Positions 46,666-58,240 of a stretch of 64,000 nucleotides of DNA are shown piece by piece. This stretch comes from Gossypium raimondii (lineage: Eukaryota; Streptophyta; Magnoliopsida; Malvales; Malvaceae). Below the pieces are notes generated by a model that was given only the letters and a program-made list of their open reading frames with translations, was not told the DNA's origin and did no database searches. The translations under genes and the position numbers were made by a program. Location of the stretch: positions 6,200,001 through 6,264,000 of the forward strand of contig NC_068570.1 of NCBI RefSeq assembly GCF_025698545.1, in the 5' to 3' direction. Each line of letters begins with the position of its first letter. Positions within the stretch are counted from its first letter, which is position 1.

Positions 46666-47112
46666 TAGAGGTGCTCATGGGCCGGGCGGCCCGGCCTGGC
46701 TCGACGGCCCGCCCGAAATATGGGAGGGTTTGGGTAAAAATATAGGCCCGAAATATGGGCTCGGGCAAAAAAACGAGACCGGATTAAAAAACGGACCGGG
46801 CCTCGGGCACCACTTTTTTGGCCGAGCCCGGCTCGGCCCGGCCCGAATATAATAAATATTTTTATTTTTTTAAATTTTAAAATACTTTTAAAATACTTTT
46901 TTTAAATTTTTTAAATTTTAAAATATTTTTAAAATACTTTTTTTAATTTTTGTTTTAATTTTTAAAATAAAATTTTGGTATTTATTTAAAAAATTGGCCG
47001 GGCCAGGCCCGGGCTTATGAATTTTTTCCCAGGCTGGGCCTGGGCAAAATTCTAGGCCCATATTTTGGACCGGGCGGAAATTTTTTATGGGCCCGGCCCA
47101 TGAGCACCTCTA
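46666..47112. mobile_element. hAT-type MITE, TAGAGGTGC family, copy B
   Basis: A 447-bp element with perfect inverted ends TAGAGGTGCTCATGGGCCGGGC. The flanking 8-mers GAACAAAA (46658-46665) and GAACAGAA (47113-47120) match at 7 of 8, so one has probably mutated. It is the inverted relative of copy A, 2.3 kb away, with the same GGGCCGGGC arms and A/T core. Confidence 0.9.
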
Positions 47113-47120
47113 GAACAGAA

Positions 47121-47940
47121 CAAGTAAATCGATTTAAATCGAATTTTGCTATATATTCATAATCAACTCACACCCTCGGTAGAATAGAATATCTTTGGGC
47201 ACAACCTATTTTATATATTAATATATTATTAAAAGTTTCTTAAAAGTATTTTTTAATTTTCTTTTTATATTTTTAAACTTCTTATTTTAATTTTTATAAT
47301 TTTTTTTTTAACTTTTCTTGAAATGATTTGATATAAACATATACATGTCAATGTTTACAAGGTTTTATGCCACGGAAAAGAATTCAAGGGATGTAATGCT
47401 TGAAGTGACTTAAGTAAATCATTCTAACAAGAGAGAAAAGAGAATAAAGGTACTAAGATGAGAATACAAGAATGATTTAAGTAGCAATTTGTCATTTAAA
47501 CTTTTAATTTAATAATAATTAAAAATTACTGAAGATAAAAAATAAATAAATAAATAAATAAAATACTAATTAATCTTCATTTAAATTTACTTAATAAATA
47601 AATATAAAGATTTTGGATACTTTTTCAAATGAAAAAGTGATGAACTGATATTCATTGCATTTCATCATGGCTGAAAAAACGTAGTATAATTACCGGAACA
47701 AAGTATACCAACACAACCCAAATCAGTCTCCAAGGGATCAGAATGCAAATCTCATAAAAGAATAAAGCAAAACTTGGGAAAACTTATTGTTATTACATCC
47801 ACTAAAGTAAAGCTCAAGATAACAAAATACTTGTAAAGAGAAGACTGACTAATATAAGGGTTGAATTCTTTTCTCAAGATCCTCTTCATTGTCCACTTAC
47901 CTCTTCAGTGTGCCATTTTTTGTGTGCATACCTGGAGAAA
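47121..47940. other. Intergenic DNA and TM9SF 3' UTR
   Basis: AT-rich. An (ATAA)n run lies near 47546-47573. The last ~200 bases before the TM9SF stop codon are less AT-rich and are the likely 3' UTR. Confidence 0.4.
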
Positions 47941-47946
47941 CCATCT

Positions 47947-49911
47947 TCAATCCAGCTTTACCGAAGAGAATAAGTAATGCACAAACCAGAAAGAAGAAAG
48001 GAATCCAACTGTGCCAGTTGCGAACATGATTGTGAGAACCATGAAGAGAGAATACCCCAAGTACAGAGTAGCCGAGACAGGTCCACTCAAGCTCTTAAGA
48101 TCAAATATGAGATAGTTTATGGAGTACAGGAAGATGTAGATGGCAACTGAGCCGGATGCAAAGAACGATTTCCACCACCATTTCCAGTCCTCCACACACA
48201 GATGCATGTAAGTTAACACCAAAGATACTTCAGCGCAAACCACAACAAGTAAGACCAGAACAATGAACAGAAACCCAAAGACATAGTACACTCGTCCCAT
48301 CCAAATGCTAGACATGATGAAGAAAAGCTCGATGAAAAGGGTACCAAAAGGTAGAGTCCCAGCACCAAGAACTAACAACCAGGATGGGTACTTTTGAGCT
48401 GGAATTTCCCGAGGGATTTGGTTGGTTCGAACAGGATATTCGATATGAGGTGCCTTAGCCCCAAAGTATCCACCAACTAGGGTGAGTGGAACCGAGATAC
48501 AGAACCAAAGTAAAAGTAGAATAACAAAGAGAGAAAATGGAATAGCTCCAGTGCTGCGACTTCCCCACAACAGGAAATTCAAAATGGTTAGAATGAAAAA
48601 GGCAATACCGGGGAAGAAACAAGCAGCTTTCCAAGCAACGGAAACCCATCCTTTGTGATCTCCGAAGCCAATTGTTCTCCAAAGACGAACTGCAACGTAG
48701 CCAGCTGCAATACCAAGAATCATGTAGGAAAATAGCATACCTGTAATGAGAGTTCCACGGGACGCTGGTGACATAAATCCAAGAGCCGCAAACAATATTG
48801 TCACAATTGCCATCCCAAGGATTTGAACTCCATCCCCAACCATAATACACAAAAGGGCAGGATTGGATGGGGCACGGAAAACATCCCCAACAACTAGCTT
48901 CCACCCAGACAGCTCCTCGTTCACCATTGCTTGCGCCTCCTTATCAAGCTCCTCATACCGAGTCAGATCCCGCCTGACAGTCCTTAAGAAGATCACAAGG
49001 ACTATACCGGCGAGGAAAGTGATCACCATAAGAGAATTCAAGATTGAGAACCAATGGACTTTAGCTCCCTCCATCTTCAAATAAGCATCCCAACGAGATG
49101 GCCACTTGATATCGCTCTCCTCGAAAGTAACTTCATAGGTGAAGACAATTGGCTCACCTTCCTTGATGGGCATTGACACAGTAGTCGGCTCACATTTAAT
49201 CGGAGATGGGTATTTTTCATACATTTTCAAGTTCTTAACCAAGTCACCATTATGCACGACACTGCAAGGAACCACCTCAAACCCGACAACCATATAACCA
49301 GGAACATCCGATCCCTTATTGCCGACACTAGGGAAACCCTCAACAGCATCCCCAGTCCCCATAACACGGGCTACATTTGTCTCTTCATACTTATGAACAA
49401 GTACCTTAAATTTCAAATGATTAAACACATAATACCCATCCTTAATCTTAACACCAATCGGATACCCGGTCCACCTCAACATAAAACCCTCTTTCCTAGT
49501 ATACCTTATAGCAGGCAGATTATCGAGAATCAAGTTAACTTGATACATCTCGTCAATCCTCTTCGTCAACAACTTAAAATCATCAGACGAGAGCTTATTG
49601 GTTTGACACAAGAAGATCTCCGTTTCATTAGTGTGCATCTTAAACCTATATGGTGAGTTCTCAATCCGATCTCCCATGAGAAGCTCACCAAGATTCTCAG
49701 CACTATCCTTAACACCCTCTACAGGATTACAAAAGGGTAAACTGTAATAGCTAAAGGGCATTTCAGTATCAATGGAAGTCAAGGAATTCACTTTGACAGA
49801 CAAATAATTCCCTACCACATGTTTCAGAGGGTAGCTACCAGGCAAATAAAACCCGTACCCAGATTGAAATATCAAGCAAATTGTTAATACCCAGATCCCA
49901 AAATTACCCAT
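47947..49911 (-). CDS. Transmembrane 9 superfamily (TMN/EMP70) protein
   Basis: A single uninterrupted coding exon of 654 aa. The start is the ATG at 49911-49909; the codon before it in frame is GTG. An N-terminal signal-like hydrophobic stretch (residues 4-21) is followed by the large lumenal domain typical of the family, with FYLPGSYP, YSLPFC and LGELLMGDRIENSPY motifs. Nine membrane segments follow from about residue 280, including the conserved GWKLVVGDVFRAP loop. The C-terminus SSVKLD carries the KXD/E-type signal these proteins use for COPI binding and Golgi retention. Family members sort membrane cargo in the Golgi and endosomes. It is closest to the Arabidopsis TMN7-TMN10 group, most of which are also intronless in the coding part. 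Assignment is firm, the exact paralogue open. Confidence 0.95.
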   Translation of the reverse strand: MGNFGIWVLTICLIFQSGYGFYLPGSYPLKHVVGNYLSVKVNSLTSIDTEMPFSYYSLPFCNPVEGVKDSAENLGELLMGDRIENSPYRFKMHTNETEIFLCQTNKLSSDDFKLLTKRIDEMYQVNLILDNLPAIRYTRKEGFMLRWTGYPIGVKIKDGYYVFNHLKFKVLVHKYEETNVARVMGTGDAVEGFPSVGNKGSDVPGYMVVGFEVVPCSVVHNGDLVKNLKMYEKYPSPIKCEPTTVSMPIKEGEPIVFTYEVTFEESDIKWPSRWDAYLKMEGAKVHWFSILNSLMVITFLAGIVLVIFLRTVRRDLTRYEELDKEAQAMVNEELSGWKLVVGDVFRAPSNPALLCIMVGDGVQILGMAIVTILFAALGFMSPASRGTLITGMLFSYMILGIAAGYVAVRLWRTIGFGDHKGWVSVAWKAACFFPGIAFFILTILNFLLWGSRSTGAIPFSLFVILLLLWFCISVPLTLVGGYFGAKAPHIEYPVRTNQIPREIPAQKYPSWLLVLGAGTLPFGTLFIELFFIMSSIWMGRVYYVFGFLFIVLVLLVVVCAEVSLVLTYMHLCVEDWKWWWKSFFASGSVAIYIFLYSINYLIFDLKSLSGPVSATLYLGYSLFMVLTIMFATGTVGFLSSFWFVHYLFSSVKLD

Positions 49912-49931
49912 CACTCCAAATTTTGTCAGAT

Positions 49932-50065
49932 CTGGGAAAACCCAGAACGAGAAATGTGTTTTTTAGCAAAGATACAGGTAAATTTCGATGTGGGTTTTGA
50001 GCAAACAATGGGAACAGCACAAAATCTAGCAGTGCATGTAACAATGGAAGGAGAAATAGCATTAC
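49932..50065 (-). other. 5'-UTR intron of the TM9SF gene
   Basis: On the minus strand a donor (ggagcag|gtaatg, exon end 50066) and an acceptor (tttcccag|atctg, exon start 49931) enclose 134 bases, 20 bases before the ATG. Leader introns are common in plant housekeeping genes. A TATA-like catataag lies near 50217-50224. Confidence 0.6.
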
Positions 50066-50345
50066 CTGCTCCTGCTGAGAGAGCAAAATGAAGAGCCTCT
50101 ATGAAGAGACTTAAAGTCTGAACATAGAGAGATCTTCAAAATGTTCCTTCTTGGTTTCCAAGGAAAATGCACTTTTGAGAGGACGAGAGTAGCAATGGAA
50201 GGCACGATGGCGGGTCTTATATGATTGGGTTTCTTTTTTTTTTCTGAAAAAAACTCTACTACCGACACCATGTTTTGAGTTTTCTTTTTCTCTCTTTTTT
50301 CCTCTTGAAGCTTTCTTGAATTACACGTTTTTGACTCTATTAGCT

Positions 50346-50692
50346 TTTTTAGTGAATATACTAGACAGGTCCTTCTATTATAAGGACTAAATCATATTAG
50401 TCCCTCCACTATTATATCGATCAAATAAAGCCATTTCAACCGAGTTACTATTTAATGTTTAAAAATATCATTTCTTATTTAAAGGATTTATATTTTAAAA
50501 GCTTTTTATGATTCATAGATTAAATATTTTATTTAGAGTTCAATTGTAAATGAAAAAATAAATTTTCATGTTATCTTTTAAATAATAAATTTTAATTTTT
50601 CAATTTGATCTTTTCATTTTTTTAATAGTAAAGGGACTAATTTAATCTAGTCCCTATAATAGAGTGACTTTATAGCTACTTTCACCAATTTT
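50346..50692. mobile_element. MITE beside the TM9SF promoter
   Basis: The left arm tagtgaatatactagacagg, with later tctattataaggactaaat and ttagtccctccactatt words, is inverted at the right end (aatagtaaagggactaattt ... agtccctataataga ... tactttcacca). It is about 345 bp with no coding capacity. It begins roughly 100 bases upstream of the TATA-like site. The exact ends and target duplication are not resolved. Confidence 0.65.
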
Positions 50693-50694
50693 TT

Positions 50695-51600
50695 GTTCAA
50701 GTTTTATCTATAAAAGATCGTTAATTTTTTTCAAGCTTTTTGCCAATGAAATACGATTTATAATTAGATTATTTGATAAATGATAACAAAATCTTAAATG
50801 AAATAAAGTAAAATAAAAAATATTCTTTATTAAGTGATAAATAGGTGTTATCTACTTATCATGTTTCACACTTTCTGTAGAAAAAGTTCTATATAATAAA
50901 TTTCATTACGGGTTATCAAGTATTCAAAAATTAAGTTCTTAAAATTATTATATTTTTTTCTAACACTTTATCAAAAATTTTATTTTATTTCCTGCGTATA
51001 GTATATAGTAGTTCGCTTTAAATTTAGTAGATTATTAGATTATTATGCATATTTTAAAAGAATTCTTAAGAATATTGAAAAGTTGGTCCTTTTATTTTAA
51101 TTTATTAAAATTTAATCCTCATATATTATGAAAATTAATAAGTTAATCCAGTTGTTAGTAAACATAAATTTGAATAGTTGATTTTTTACTTATTCACTCC
51201 ATATATTATAAAATATAAGGATTGAATTTTGACAAATTAAAATAAATGGATGAAATTGGTAATTAAACCCTTTACTAACTTATATTCTTTGTTCTTTCTA
51301 AAAGAAGATCCTACTATGAAATCATTATAAATAATATAGTAAAATATTAATTTATAATTACTCTTCGTATAAAACATTAAATACATTTTTTTATACTTCA
51401 GGTCTAGTTTTTCAAGATTCATGGCTGTCCTTCCCAACAATTTCGTCTTCAAAATTTAAACTTAAATCTTCCCATTAAAAGTACAATGTTTCTTACCATT
51501 ACACTCGGCCACTTGTTAGTAACATCGAATACATTTATTAATTACTAGTTCGAAAGCAATATAAAAACAATATAACTACCTTTAAAGAATAAATTTTAGT
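50695..51600. other. AT-rich intergenic DNA
   Basis: No gene. A short stretch at 51070-51260 (gttggtccttttatttta / taaaataaatggatgaaattgg) looks like another eroded MITE of the agtccctt type. Confidence 0.3.
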
Positions 51601-51609
51601 TACAATATA

Positions 51610-51943
51610 GGTTAAAATATGTCATAAATCCTTATACTTTTCATAAATTTAGAATTCAATCCTTATACTTTTATTTCGAGGAATTTAATCCTCTACTTTT
51701 CAAATTTAAATATCCGGTTTAGCTTGTTAATTTTTAAAGTGAAATCTTGAAATAAACGGAATGATATAACTAAAAAATGGCATTGTAATGAATATTAATT
51801 CAACAAAATAATTTTAACAATATTAACAATTTGGCCTATATTTTGAAATCGAATAGTAAAGAGACTCAATTTCTAGAAATAAAAGTACAAAACCTAAAAT
51901 TCAAATTCATAAAGAGTATAGGAACTTATAACATATTTTAACC
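51610..51943. mobile_element. Mutator-type MITE with 9-bp duplication
   Basis: A 334-bp element. The ends GGTTAAAATATGTCATAA and GGTTAAAATATGTTATAA (right end in reverse complement) match at 17 of 18, and pairing goes on inwards (cttatacttttcataaattt / cctatactctttatgaattt). It is flanked by a perfect 9-bp target duplication TACAATATA (51601-51609 and 51944-51952). A 9-bp duplication with long inverted ends is the Mutator signature. No coding capacity. Confidence 0.9.
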
Positions 51944-51954
51944 TACAATATAAT

Positions 51955-53440
51955 GTGTAAATCTTAATTTGATACAATTATATATACTTTAACCTATAAT
52001 ATAACACGTGAATATTAATTTAATGCAATTAAACATATAACATTAAGTTTATGTTATATGCATGAGATTTTGATTTTTTTTAAACTTTGTTTAGATTTAT
52101 TGTTTATATTTTAAAAATAAATAAATTAGGGGTTGGTTTTATTGCTTTTGAAAAATATTATAAAAATTATTTTCATATATTTGCTTCAAATTTAAGTGTC
52201 CAATATTATAGTCAAAAAGTATTTCTGAGATATAAAAAGTAAATTTTTAAGTAATAAATTTAAATAAAATTTTAATTATATAAACAATGAAACATATTGT
52301 CATATGAATTAGATAATATTTTAATTATTCTATTTTATTGTCTCTAGACTCATATCTTAATTGACAAATTAAAATTTAAAATGTAAAGTAAAAATCTAAA
52401 TATTAACATGCCAATATGTTGCTGTAAAACACTTAATATTTATAACTACAATTATAAATTAAATGCCCATAAATATTCAAAAATCATGTTTTTCGTGTGT
52501 CTACCACTATTGTCGAGTGTTCGATTATTCTAAAGAACTTTAATATGAAATAGAAAGGGCATATGTACCATGATAAATAGATAAATAAAGCTTACACTAT
52601 ACATTAAATAGGAAACCAAATCGAATGAACATGCTACTAGAGATATTAGCAAAGTACTAAAAATTAATTTGTTTAAAAATTTTAAAATTTAATATGAAAA
52701 TTTATTCAATTATTACTAAATAAGATTTATAAAAATTGACTGTACTTTTAGCTATATGCAATTTTTATACCAAAATTTTAACATTCTAAGTGTAATTAAC
52801 GAGGATATACTTTATTATAGGATACAACAAATTTTAATAACTTTTTTGTACAATCTTTTACAATTTCTAATCATTTTTATACATTCTTTTATAAATTTTA
52901 ACAAAATTTCATAATTTTGATATGTTTTATAGCTTCTATTATTTTTACAATTGTTTTGAAATTTCTAACATTTTAAAAATTTAAAAATATTTCTTTAATT
53001 TGTGTATTTCTGTATATTTTTTTACCTATTTTTTAAATATAGTATGCCACAGTCTAATTAACTAAAAGGATAGCCAGAAATAGTGTTGGAATGACTCTCA
53101 ACAAGTTAACTAGGGTTAATATAGCTTAAATCTAGCTCTCTACCCACCACCTAATGAGCAAAGAAAACTCAAATTTTAACCATCATTTTTTAACATTAAT
53201 GGCCTTGTTTTGGTCAAACCAAGATGGCAATATCATTTAGCACCAAAAAGAAGGTAATGTGATTCAATCATATGGCATTTTTTATTGTTAAAGATGAGCT
53301 GTTAAGCCTGTCTTCTACACCATTTGCTTAGCTACATAAAAAAATTATATTCTGATTGGATGCATAAAGAATGAAAGGTATAGCATACAGGCCATGATGC
53401 ACACGTCTTACCAATTCCAATAATAAAACTAACAATTTAA
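51955..53440. other. AT-rich intergenic DNA
   Basis: No gene-like frame or complete element. From 53050 on the base composition becomes less extreme as the G-patch gene's 3' region is approached. Confidence 0.4.
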
Positions 53441-53880
53441 AAGAACGAAAATTATGTGAATGAAACAGCAACACCGATTTTCACATTTTCCGTCACATGG
53501 AAAAGCACTCAGAAATAGAGTGGTTTAAAGCTCCCACATCTCACAAACCATGCCTCAAGTAAGCCTTGAAGGGCTTCCCAATGCACATAGCAAGTCATTT
53601 CATGTTTTTTCCACCATGTCTCCATCCTAGAAAGTTAACAACAAATCATGGGGTTTTCCCTCCATGAACAATACCAGAAAGCTTCCAATGGGAAATCTAT
53701 GATAAACCAGGAAGGATCCAAATGGCTGAAGCTTTTATTACTTCTAAACGTACCGTAAAAGTTAGTGAGGTGAATGTTACGATTTGCTAAATAAAAAATA
53801 ACTACAAATGCATTGAACTAACCTGAGAAACAGTTCTATTTGAAGGTTGCCTTTTGTATATTCATTTTTATGCATGGCAT
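53441..53880 (-). other. Likely 3' UTR of the G-patch gene
   Basis: Composition is closer to that of transcribed DNA, there is no frame of its own, and it follows directly after the stop codon at 53881. A tttatta word near 53736 would read as a poly-A-type signal on the minus strand. The extent is a guess. Confidence 0.35.
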
Positions 53881-56800
53881 CTAGTGATTAGCACCTAATC
53901 CTCGTGATTTTGGGAGCCTAGAAGCGACCAAAGGATTAACAATGCCTTGTGAATCCTTGCCTAACCCCATACCTTCAACAAAACCCATCTTAGCCATCAT
54001 TTTGGATCCGAAACCTTTGGTATGCTTTTCAAAGGCTCCAAAAGATTTATGCTGATCCTTCGATGAGTCACCAAAACGTTTGCTATGATTTTCGGAAGCT
54101 CCGCCAGATTTATGTACCCTATCTGAGTCACTGCTTGTGCTGGTGAAATTCACACCCAACCCAAGGGATTTAGGCCGCTGTACGACTTCAATAGGCTGTG
54201 CCATACCTTGACCATCTTTTCCTAACCCTCCACCTTCAACAAATCCCATTTTAGCCATCATTTTGGATCCAAAACCCTTTGTATGTACCTCGAATGCACC
54301 AAACTGTGCTGATCTGATGATACCCTTATGTTCGTAACTTTCTGATGTACCCTCAGGATCGGTAGTTCTGATCTCATCAGTTTCAGATACCATGACGCCA
54401 CTCGATATAAATGAGACAGGTTGACTTACATAGGAAACCTTTTTCCCACTTCGTCTTTTCTCACCTGATTCACCAATGTTGCTAGAACCGACTTTCTTTA
54501 AGCCACTCCCTTTAGCAACCTTCTGTGCTCTTGCTCTGCCTGAATCCAATGCCTTTATATTAAACCCTTCATTAACAGGGAAGTCTGCATCCTCGTCACC
54601 AGTTCCAATTAGCTGCAATCCAGAAAATAAAGGGTTATAGGTCTGCTAATTTTCACTAATAGACTACCCAATTACAAGCTCAAACTCTAGAGAGAGCTAA
54701 CATAGCAAAAGATATATTATTACATACACATAATACTAATAAAATATTATTGCAAAATCCACTGCTTGCAGTGCATAACCTTCAACATTTAGTTAAAAGG
54801 AGCTTGGTACCTTTTCCAGGCGAAGTTTGTCACTGGAAGACGGCATGGAAGTATATTGTGTCCGTGTTACTGTCACAAACCTGTAAGGAGAAATGGCATC
54901 AGGTTTGAACATCAGATTCCATTCATGCAGTAGTAAAAGACTAATTACCTTTTCTTTCCAGAACCCTGGCATCCGCTAGACAAACGGTAAATTGCAGCTA
55001 ATCTTCTTACCTACAGTGACCTAAAGTACATCAAATATACTCCAATAGCAGCAAAATAGTCAGCAGCTAGTTAAAAAAGTAAATAAAAGCCTTTCTTTGA
55101 TGTTGAGTTTTCTCAGAGCTCCACATTGAATTTCAAAGCAGGACTCTTTAATACTTGTTTCAAAATTATCAGGCCTGTTTGCCTTTAAATGCACAAGTTC
55201 AATGGCTAATTGACATTTTCAACTCACAAGTTATCCTCTCTGACACTACCGATAATATTTTCCATGCTCAGCCTTCTGATTGAAGAAACTAACTTTCCAA
55301 ACTATTTGCTAAAATAAGTTGGAGGATAATCCACTCTTCACTTCATACTAACATTCTTCTCCCAGTCATAACCTTAGTTTAAGACCAAGTAAACCTTGTC
55401 CCTATTTGATAAAATGAGAACAAGCTATTCCATGCCACTTAACTTAAAATATTATAATGATAATTGCACATTGTTATATATTGGTAGAAAATGATTCATG
55501 CCCATAAGATAGGATTAAAAAATCACACAGAAAAAAAGAGGAGCGGGGATGTATTAAGAAAAATCAATTCCGAACCGCGAAAGGTTAGCCATGGGGCCAT
55601 ACCTGTGAACAATCCCGAGGATGCATTGGCTGAAAAGCAAACATATCAACCTGATCCAAAACAATCTGCTCTAATTTCTACAATTCATCAAAACATGGAG
55701 CTGTTAATGTCTTGAATCATTCATGGTAACTTAAAATGCATTTAAGAATAACTTAATATCCATTTATTAATTACTTCAATGGTTTCCTCAAAGTGTCCAA
55801 CCAAACACGCACCAAAAAATGGAGCAGGAGGAGGAGAAGAAGAAGAAAGATGTCATCTCTTTTAGTTTTGTATTTACAGGGAAAGTTTCTACCTCTTGTC
55901 ATTTGAACTATTAAAAGAAAAGAAAAAGAAAAAATATTATATTTGTTAACCTAAAAGGGACTAGGAACAAAGTCGAACCAGTACTCTATTACTTCTAATT
56001 GCTCCTTTATCAACTTGTGTTCATTGTCTTGTATGAAGAGAAAAAGGGATCACTTAAGTAGCCCCCATCTCTGATTATTTCTTCACATGTACAACTTTTT
56101 CTGAATCCATTTCAAATATTTTATGACCTAATCAAAATCTTTAAAAGGGAGCATAAGTTGGGAAAATGCAATTCACTTATCCTAACTAAACTTTCTCAAA
56201 AGGAAAATCTCAATTATAAATTACAATTTAAGAACCTCAAGGGTGGAGGAAGAAGAAACAAGAAAAATAACACTATGGCAAAAACCTAAAACTTATGACT
56301 TGTTACAAATAGAACATGATAAGTAGGCTTGAGAATGTGCAGCAAATAAAGCATGATGAGTAGTCTTAAAATGTTTTTCATTTTACCGAATTAATTTTCT
56401 CAAGATCAACACCCCGACGAAGCATTCTTTCACGGCGCTTCACAGCAATCATTTCCTTGCGATGTTTCTTCTTTTCACCTGAAAAGCACCCTTGTAATAA
56501 GAAAATATAACGTGGTCTGCGTTCAGGTCTACTAATGTACCATAAAGACCATAATTACAAAATAAGGCTATTTTTAAATAGGCTTCTGACAAATATATTG
56601 ACATTTTAATTGCCATAATGCAAAATGAAAATAAGAGAAAATGAAGACATCAACATATACCAAATTATTCTATCAATATATAGACACACCAAATTAAATG
56701 TCATCACATTGGGAATTTCCAAAAGTTGGGCCACCAAGAATAAGAAAAAAAGAAAGCAGATCGAACTACTAATATAAGTTGAGAAAGTGTAACAAAGGAA

Positions 56801-58189
56801 ATTGTGACAGTGACCCTGAAATGTAGTACAAATTATTTCATCATTTACTTTGTTTTGTTTTTGTTACAAATGAAGGTGAAGTACAGAAAGGAAATGACCC
56901 TATCTCTTCCCATAAGACCGAGCCTCGTATTCTCAAGGTCAGAACCTGAGACCTTCGAGTTGAAAATGCAAAGACCGAATTGTTAGGGTTTGAATTGATT
57001 TTTATTTCATTTAGAACAGAAGTAATAGTTTAACTGATTATGATTTTCTTCAGAACATCATAAGCATATATCTACAAACAGGGAAGTGACTGAATATGAG
57101 ATAGTGACTGACAGAATTGAACCAGCTTAACTGTTCATGTCACAATAAGAATCCCAGCACATCTTAGAAACCATAAATCATCATATTCAAATTTCATAAA
57201 ATAACTAAAGCTTTTTTGAGCTCATTAAAAAATTGAGGGTTTGTCAAGACTTGAATGTAAATGAGAAAACAAATAAATAATAAATATGAAAAAGATGGAA
57301 CACTCTCTCTTTCGCAGACCTAAGCTAGTTGAGGAGCAACGAATATAATTTGTCCAAGCAGTACATAAAAAAAGAAAAAGGAAAAAGTTATCTTTATACT
57401 TCTAATTTCCTTATTTGCCTTTCATTGAAGGTCTATAAAATTCCAACCACATCCAAATTTTGAAGCACAATCTGAAAAGAATCAACTAAAGAAAATGGTT
57501 TTAAAGTCAGGCGGAAGACTTAAAGCATACAGATTGAGGTAACCATAAAAAACAATTATTACCAGGAAATTTGCGGGAATTCTTGCTCTTTTGTTCCTGT
57601 AAAGGCCAAGACCGAGGCAACTTGGCAACATGTTCCTTTTTAGCAGACATAGTTCTTGGATCCTTTAGTAGCATAAGATCATCCAAGGCTGGTGACCAAG
57701 CATCCTTAGCACCTCCAGAGTATTTATTTCTAGACTGATTCTTCTGCATGCCATATTCCCTAGATGCATCTTGGAGAGCAATCCCACCCAGCTTCTCTAA
57801 TGTCTCATCAAAAGAAGTATTAGAAGAACTATCATCATCGGAATCATTCAAAGCCTGACCTACCAACCACTTGGTATCCAAAACACTATCCTCACCACCA
57901 ATTCCTTCTAAGTAATCTTCTGCAACCTCTTCATCAATATCTGAATCATCATCTGAAGAAACTACAGAGTCATCACTCTCATATACTCCATCTTGCTCCT
58001 CTTGATCAGTTGTTCCAGAGCTTTCATCACCTAGTGAGTTTCCATCATAGTCCTCATCAGTTTCTGCATCAGACATATCTTGAGTATACAATTTCACACC
58101 TCCAATTGACAAAAACCCTGCATTTTTCTTTTGGGATAATTCATTAAAAATAAACTCTTCAGCCACGCCGGCATCAACCTTGCTACTAC

Positions 58190-58240
<51 letters not shown>

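Noticed and set aside
43903..47112. GC-rich arms of the MITEs read as CpG-island promoters
   Set aside because: The GC comes from GGGCCGGGC arrays that form inverted element ends with target duplications, so they are transposon arms.
48455..49656. Frames inside the TM9SF gene on both strands
   Set aside because: They are shadows of the 654-aa coding exon and show no domain.
49912..49914. Extra first residue for the TM9SF protein
   Set aside because: That codon is GTG; the true ATG is the next one.
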